Shown piece by piece: positions 60,524 to 64,000 of a DNA stretch of 64,000 bases. The first letter of the stretch is position 1. Each line of letters starts with the position of its first letter. The translations under genes and the position numbers were made by a program. The notes beneath the pieces are model-generated. The model saw nothing but the letters and a program-made list of their open reading frames with translations, did not search any database and was not told where the DNA came from. This DNA is from Begonia masoniana (Eukaryota; Streptophyta; Magnoliopsida; Cucurbitales; Begoniaceae), in the NCBI GenBank assembly GCA_022432975.1, contig CM039514.1, positions 5,873,519-5,937,518 of the forward strand, read 5' to 3'.

Positions 60524-62731
60524 ACCAAAAATCTATTAAAGGGGTTTAATACATTTAATGTAAAATTTATAAGAATTAAGTAAAATTTAAAGAAATTAAG
60601 AAAATAAGATTGAGAAACCTTATTTTCGTTATTTTCGTTCAGCAACAGAGAGAGAGGGGAGAGGCGCTGTTGCCGAGGAGGGAAATCACAGACGCCGAAA
60701 CGACCACCGATCGGCGCGATTTTGGTATCAAACTCTTCGTCTAGAAGAGTAGATCAACGTTGTTGAAGGGCGCTTTCGACGGTAAGCTCTCTTTCTCTTG
60801 ATTTTCTCCCGAGAAGGTTCGGGATTTTTAGGTTTCGTCGATCTGAGATTTGGGGTCGATTCTTTGGTGTTTTTAGCATGTTTCGACCGGATTGGAAGTG
60901 AGAAAAGTGTTGGAAACGAATGTTGGTCGAAAAATAGGTTGGAAAACGGGTTTTGGTGCTCGGCCGGCGTCGATTGAGTTGACTTGGGCCCAAGATCGAG
61001 ATTGGGCTTAGGCTGAGTCAGGCCCAGCCCAAGCCAGGTCGACCCGATTCGGGCCAGGCTGGGCTCAGACCCAACGGCTCTCTTGGGCCAGGTCCGACCC
61101 GGACCCAGTTGGGTCCTGCCGGGTCCAATCCGAATCCAACTGGGCCGGGTTTGACCGGGCCAGACCGAATTGGGTCGGGCCAATCCGACCTGACCCGACC
61201 CGATTTTGACCCGAACCAGACTTGAACCGGTCCGACCCGACTAGTTTGGATCCAAACCGATCCGACCCGAACCGAACTAGACTTGAACGGGTCTGATCCG
61301 ACCAGTTTAGATCCAAACCGGTCCGGTCTGACCCAACCCGATCAGCCAAAGTCAACTATCAACTTTGACCATTGACTTTGACCGACCGTTGACTTTGACC
61401 AAAAGTCAACTCGAGCCGTTTGGGTCCGTTTTTACCTCGGTTCGCAGTTTATATCGTTTATCAACCTAATTGGATCTTAATGGGTTTCCTTCCTTGTTTT
61501 GACTCCCAGATTCATAAGATTTTGCAGACCTCGAGACGATTCCCGAGGAGACACGAACCACTGAAGTTAGGAGGACTCGCCTCAGTAGTATAAGTTATTA
61601 TACTTTCTGCGATATAACTACATAACATGCATATATATTATTTTGGTGGATTACCACCGATATTGATGTCGGCTGTTTTAAAAACATGAGCATATTGCAT
61701 TAGATAGGCATATATACTTTATACTTGATTTGACTGCCTATTGCCATGTTTTCTTGCCTTGCCAACGGGTTTGAGTTGAGATTGATCATTATACTATGCT
61801 GATGAGTTTTTATTTGTGAACTTGTTTTCTGATGCATTGCATAGTTTTCTGTATTGCCATTTGGAGTTGATTTTGGAGGTAATCGTTTGGCACTCTCAGC
61901 CAGACCCGTATGCTGAGAGTATCAGGGGATTCTGCCCAGATGCACCCGTGTTTGAGGGTTGTCGTGGTACTCCCCACAATTGTTTGGATAGGGCTCCGGG
62001 TTGAGTGGATGTTGATTCCCTCCGGGTTGAGTTCCCTCTTGTTAAACTTCTTGCATGTGGAGTTGTGGGCTCGGAGCTTTGGCTAGCCCTGTTACCCGAC
62101 CTAATCAGTGTCTGTTCGTTGTTACCCCCAATATGATAAGTCCTTGTGCAGTGTTCCCGAGGGCCCAGGGTAGAGTGATCGTTGATTCCCTCCTAGTGAG
62201 CTACCGTGTGATCCACGTGGCCCAAGGTATGTCGACTGTGATCCCCTTGATTGTTGACTTTATCTCTTCTCCCTATGAGGTCTTGCCTAATGTTATAGCG
62301 ACTTTTCTGTGTGGTGTGTTTCGGAGGATCCTTGCGTGATCTCTTTTTTCACTGTACACTTGACTATGTAGTATGGTATGGATGATGAGGGCATAGTTCA
62401 TATACACTTATTTTATTTTAAAAGTTAGCCTGATCGATCTATCTAAAAATGAGAAGAGATTTATTAATATGGAACTGGTTTTGAGATTTGATACTCATTC
62501 ATTGATTTTATAACTGTCATACATTATCACATTATTGGTAGTTATAATATTTCATACTGAGTTTGTCACTCACCCCAACGACTCCCCCCTCCACAGGTAA
62601 AGGAAGGAGAAAGCTGAAGTGAATTTGATCAGCATCAATTGTCTAGGAGTTATCTTTTTTTCTTTTTCGTTATTTCATGAAATGTTAGAACATATGTTGG
62701 ATTACTACATGCATAGGTCTGTAACTATTTT
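60524..62731 (+). mobile_element. Probable Ty3/gypsy LTR, interrupted
   Basis: Non-coding sequence with hallmarks of long plant gypsy LTRs: TTTATAAGAATTAAG near its start, GAGAG-rich leader-like sequence (60640-60670), GTTGACTTTGACC repeats (61360-61410), and a TGAGTTTGTCACTCACCCC block (about 62560-62580) followed by ACAGGTAAAGGAAGG. I found no matching partner LTR in the window. It is bounded by the fold-back element on the left and a copia LTR on the right, which suggests nested insertion. Confidence 0.45.
60960..61415. repeat. Degenerate GACCC/GAACC pentamer-like repeat region
   Basis: Long run of variants of GGGCC, GACCCG and CCGAACC words, grading into ACTTTGACC repeats at the right. 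Both strands are open for about 90-150 codons from low complexity alone. Confidence 0.7.
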
Positions 62732-63903
62732 TGAAAGATTAAGATCAGTTATGCGGTATCACACATGGTGTTTCATGTGACACCGATAATTAATGCAATG
62801 ATGGACAATATAAATATGCAGAAATAAATGAGACAGGAGGTTGGTAACGCAGTTCGACAATTTGCCTACGTCTGCGGAGCCACGTCCAGATATAAAAACA
62901 TTTCACGAGCTCACAAAGTTACAAGACAATCGGACTTATACAAATAAAGACTTCCTCTTATCTTTGTCGTCGCCTCTTCCTAACTTCCCCAATGAAACTG
63001 TTTTTTCGAGCTCCCCTCGACTTTGGATCGATCTCTCCCAAGATCTAAAAGCAACAAGATCCCCTTATTGTTGATGACTCCTCCCAGAATCTGTGTTATA
63101 GCAAGATCCCCTCGCCCACGATCAAATTGACAAGCTCCCCTTGTCGATAAACAGAACTTCTCCTGAGTTCAAATGCAGCCTCCTCCCGAAACTGAGCTTC
63201 AATGAAGAATAAGGAAGATTACCTCCTATGACACCATCTGAAACACCAAGTCGTTGTCTTCGGACGCAATAAATCAACACACTCGTATAATCGATGAAAT
63301 CCACAGCATAATCAGAGTGTGTATAATAATCACAAACCCATACGCAAAAGCGTATACAAAGAAAAATCTTCTCTCGTGAATAATCAAAAATCCGTCTGTT
63401 GTTTCCACAAAAACAAAAGCTTAAATATGATAGGTAACAACCATATCTTCGATTTAATTCAGTCACCAAAACAAATTTAACGCCACAAGGAATAAGAAAA
63501 CCAAATCTCAACAAATCGGTTGAGTGACACCTCGTATGACATTTTATGAAAGTATTGCCAACTACTTGGATATGGATCCAAAAAATTAGGAAAACATCTC
63601 ATAATTCATGTGATCTTGAAGCCTGATAGTATTCAACAAATCTTGATCAAATCGGCTTGCCATAACAAAGTTTTTCAAAAAAACAAGTGTCTTTAGATTT
63701 TTCAACAACTTTCCTTAGTTTTCTCTTCCACAATATCTTCATGATCTTCAATATTCATCCATCCAATAATCTGAATAGATTATTTCTTGATTACCAAGAA
63801 ATAAACTACCAATTTAGAAAATAGTGAAATAAAATATTATCTCCATAAATATAATTTGCCAAAAAAACAATGCCAACATATTTGCAATATATTTGCATTT
63901 ACA
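62732..63903 (-). mobile_element. LTR of a second copia element of the same family
   Basis: 1172 bp. It starts TGAAAGATTAAGATCAGTTATG and ends GCATTTACA, like the LTRs at 37547 and 46154, but clearly more diverged from both. It is followed by ATCTCCCCCTTTGGC, the polypurine tract in minus orientation, so it is a 3' LTR whose element continues to the right beyond the window. Confidence 0.93.
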
Positions 63904-64000
63904 ATCTCCCCCTTTGGCAAAATCAATTTAATCAATAACTCCAATAACTCTCCATGAATTAACTCTTCCTAGATTGGTGGCGTCAAAATATCATCAAAAT
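63904..64000 (-). mobile_element. Polypurine tract and internal start of the second copia element
   Basis: Same order as 38749 onward (CTCCCCCTTTGGC, then AATCAATTTAATCAATAACTCC). Only the extreme 3' internal part is in the window. Confidence 0.8.

Noticed and set aside
60728..61355. Minus-strand ORFs of 151 and 96 codons
   Set aside because: Produced by the GACCC/GAACC repeat region; repetitive Gly/Ser/Arg/Asp sequence without a family.

Overview
This window is plant nuclear DNA, most likely from a dicot; I cannot name the species. It has AT-rich intergenic sequence, split genes with GT..AG introns, plant-type genes (PP2C, DEAH5/PRP22 helicase, EMC2, GPI-tailed aspartic protease, glutamine:fructose-6-phosphate amidotransferase), and much of the rest is LTR retrotransposons and inverted-repeat DNA elements. 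Two runs of exactly 100 N (13572-13671 and 57008-57107) mark scaffold joins, so the window is three contigs: A (1-13571), B (13672-57007) and C (57108-64000).

Layout. Contig A carries PP2C (+, 3' part), the DEAH-box splicing helicase (+), a 5'-truncated EMC2 (-) and the 3' two thirds of an aspartic protease (-). The protease breaks off near 12907 into Ty3/gypsy debris. Contig B opens with unassigned sequence, then a decayed minus-strand gypsy element (about 14520-20667), then a second copy of the whole PP2C-DEAH-EMC2-protease block (20668-35801), in which the protease is complete. After it come a full Ty1/copia element (37547-47355, 1202-bp LTRs, 5-bp target duplication), a palindromic element (about 47599-48190), a hAT-like GC-rich element, and a broken GFAT gene (+, about 50128-57007) containing a 2.5-kb pyrimidine island almost without A. 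Contig C has a hAT-like end, a promoter-only third copy of the protease 5' flank, a 1.86-kb fold-back Mutator-like element with palindromes inside each arm, gypsy-LTR-like sequence, and a further LTR of the same copia family.

How it fits together. The host genes are unrelated housekeeping or signalling genes and form no pathway. The duplicated block is the main structural fact. Copy 2 is riddled with one-base indels from 20.67 to about 26 kb, nearly identical to copy 1 from about 26.9 to 29.56 kb, and differs mostly by substitutions after that. This pattern suggests unpolished long-read sequence plus two haplotypes or recent paralogues placed side by side. Contig A ends inside the protease and contig C holds only its promoter, so A and C may be one haplotype and B the other. 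Broken frames in 20.7-26 kb and 50-57 kb should therefore not be read as biological decay without read support.

No microbial-type operon, CRISPR array or rRNA/tRNA gene was seen. The most unusual features are the nested-palindrome fold-back element, a GTGACACC motif scattered through the copia element, an inverted copy of that element's LTR end flanking its primer-binding site, and the A-depleted intron.
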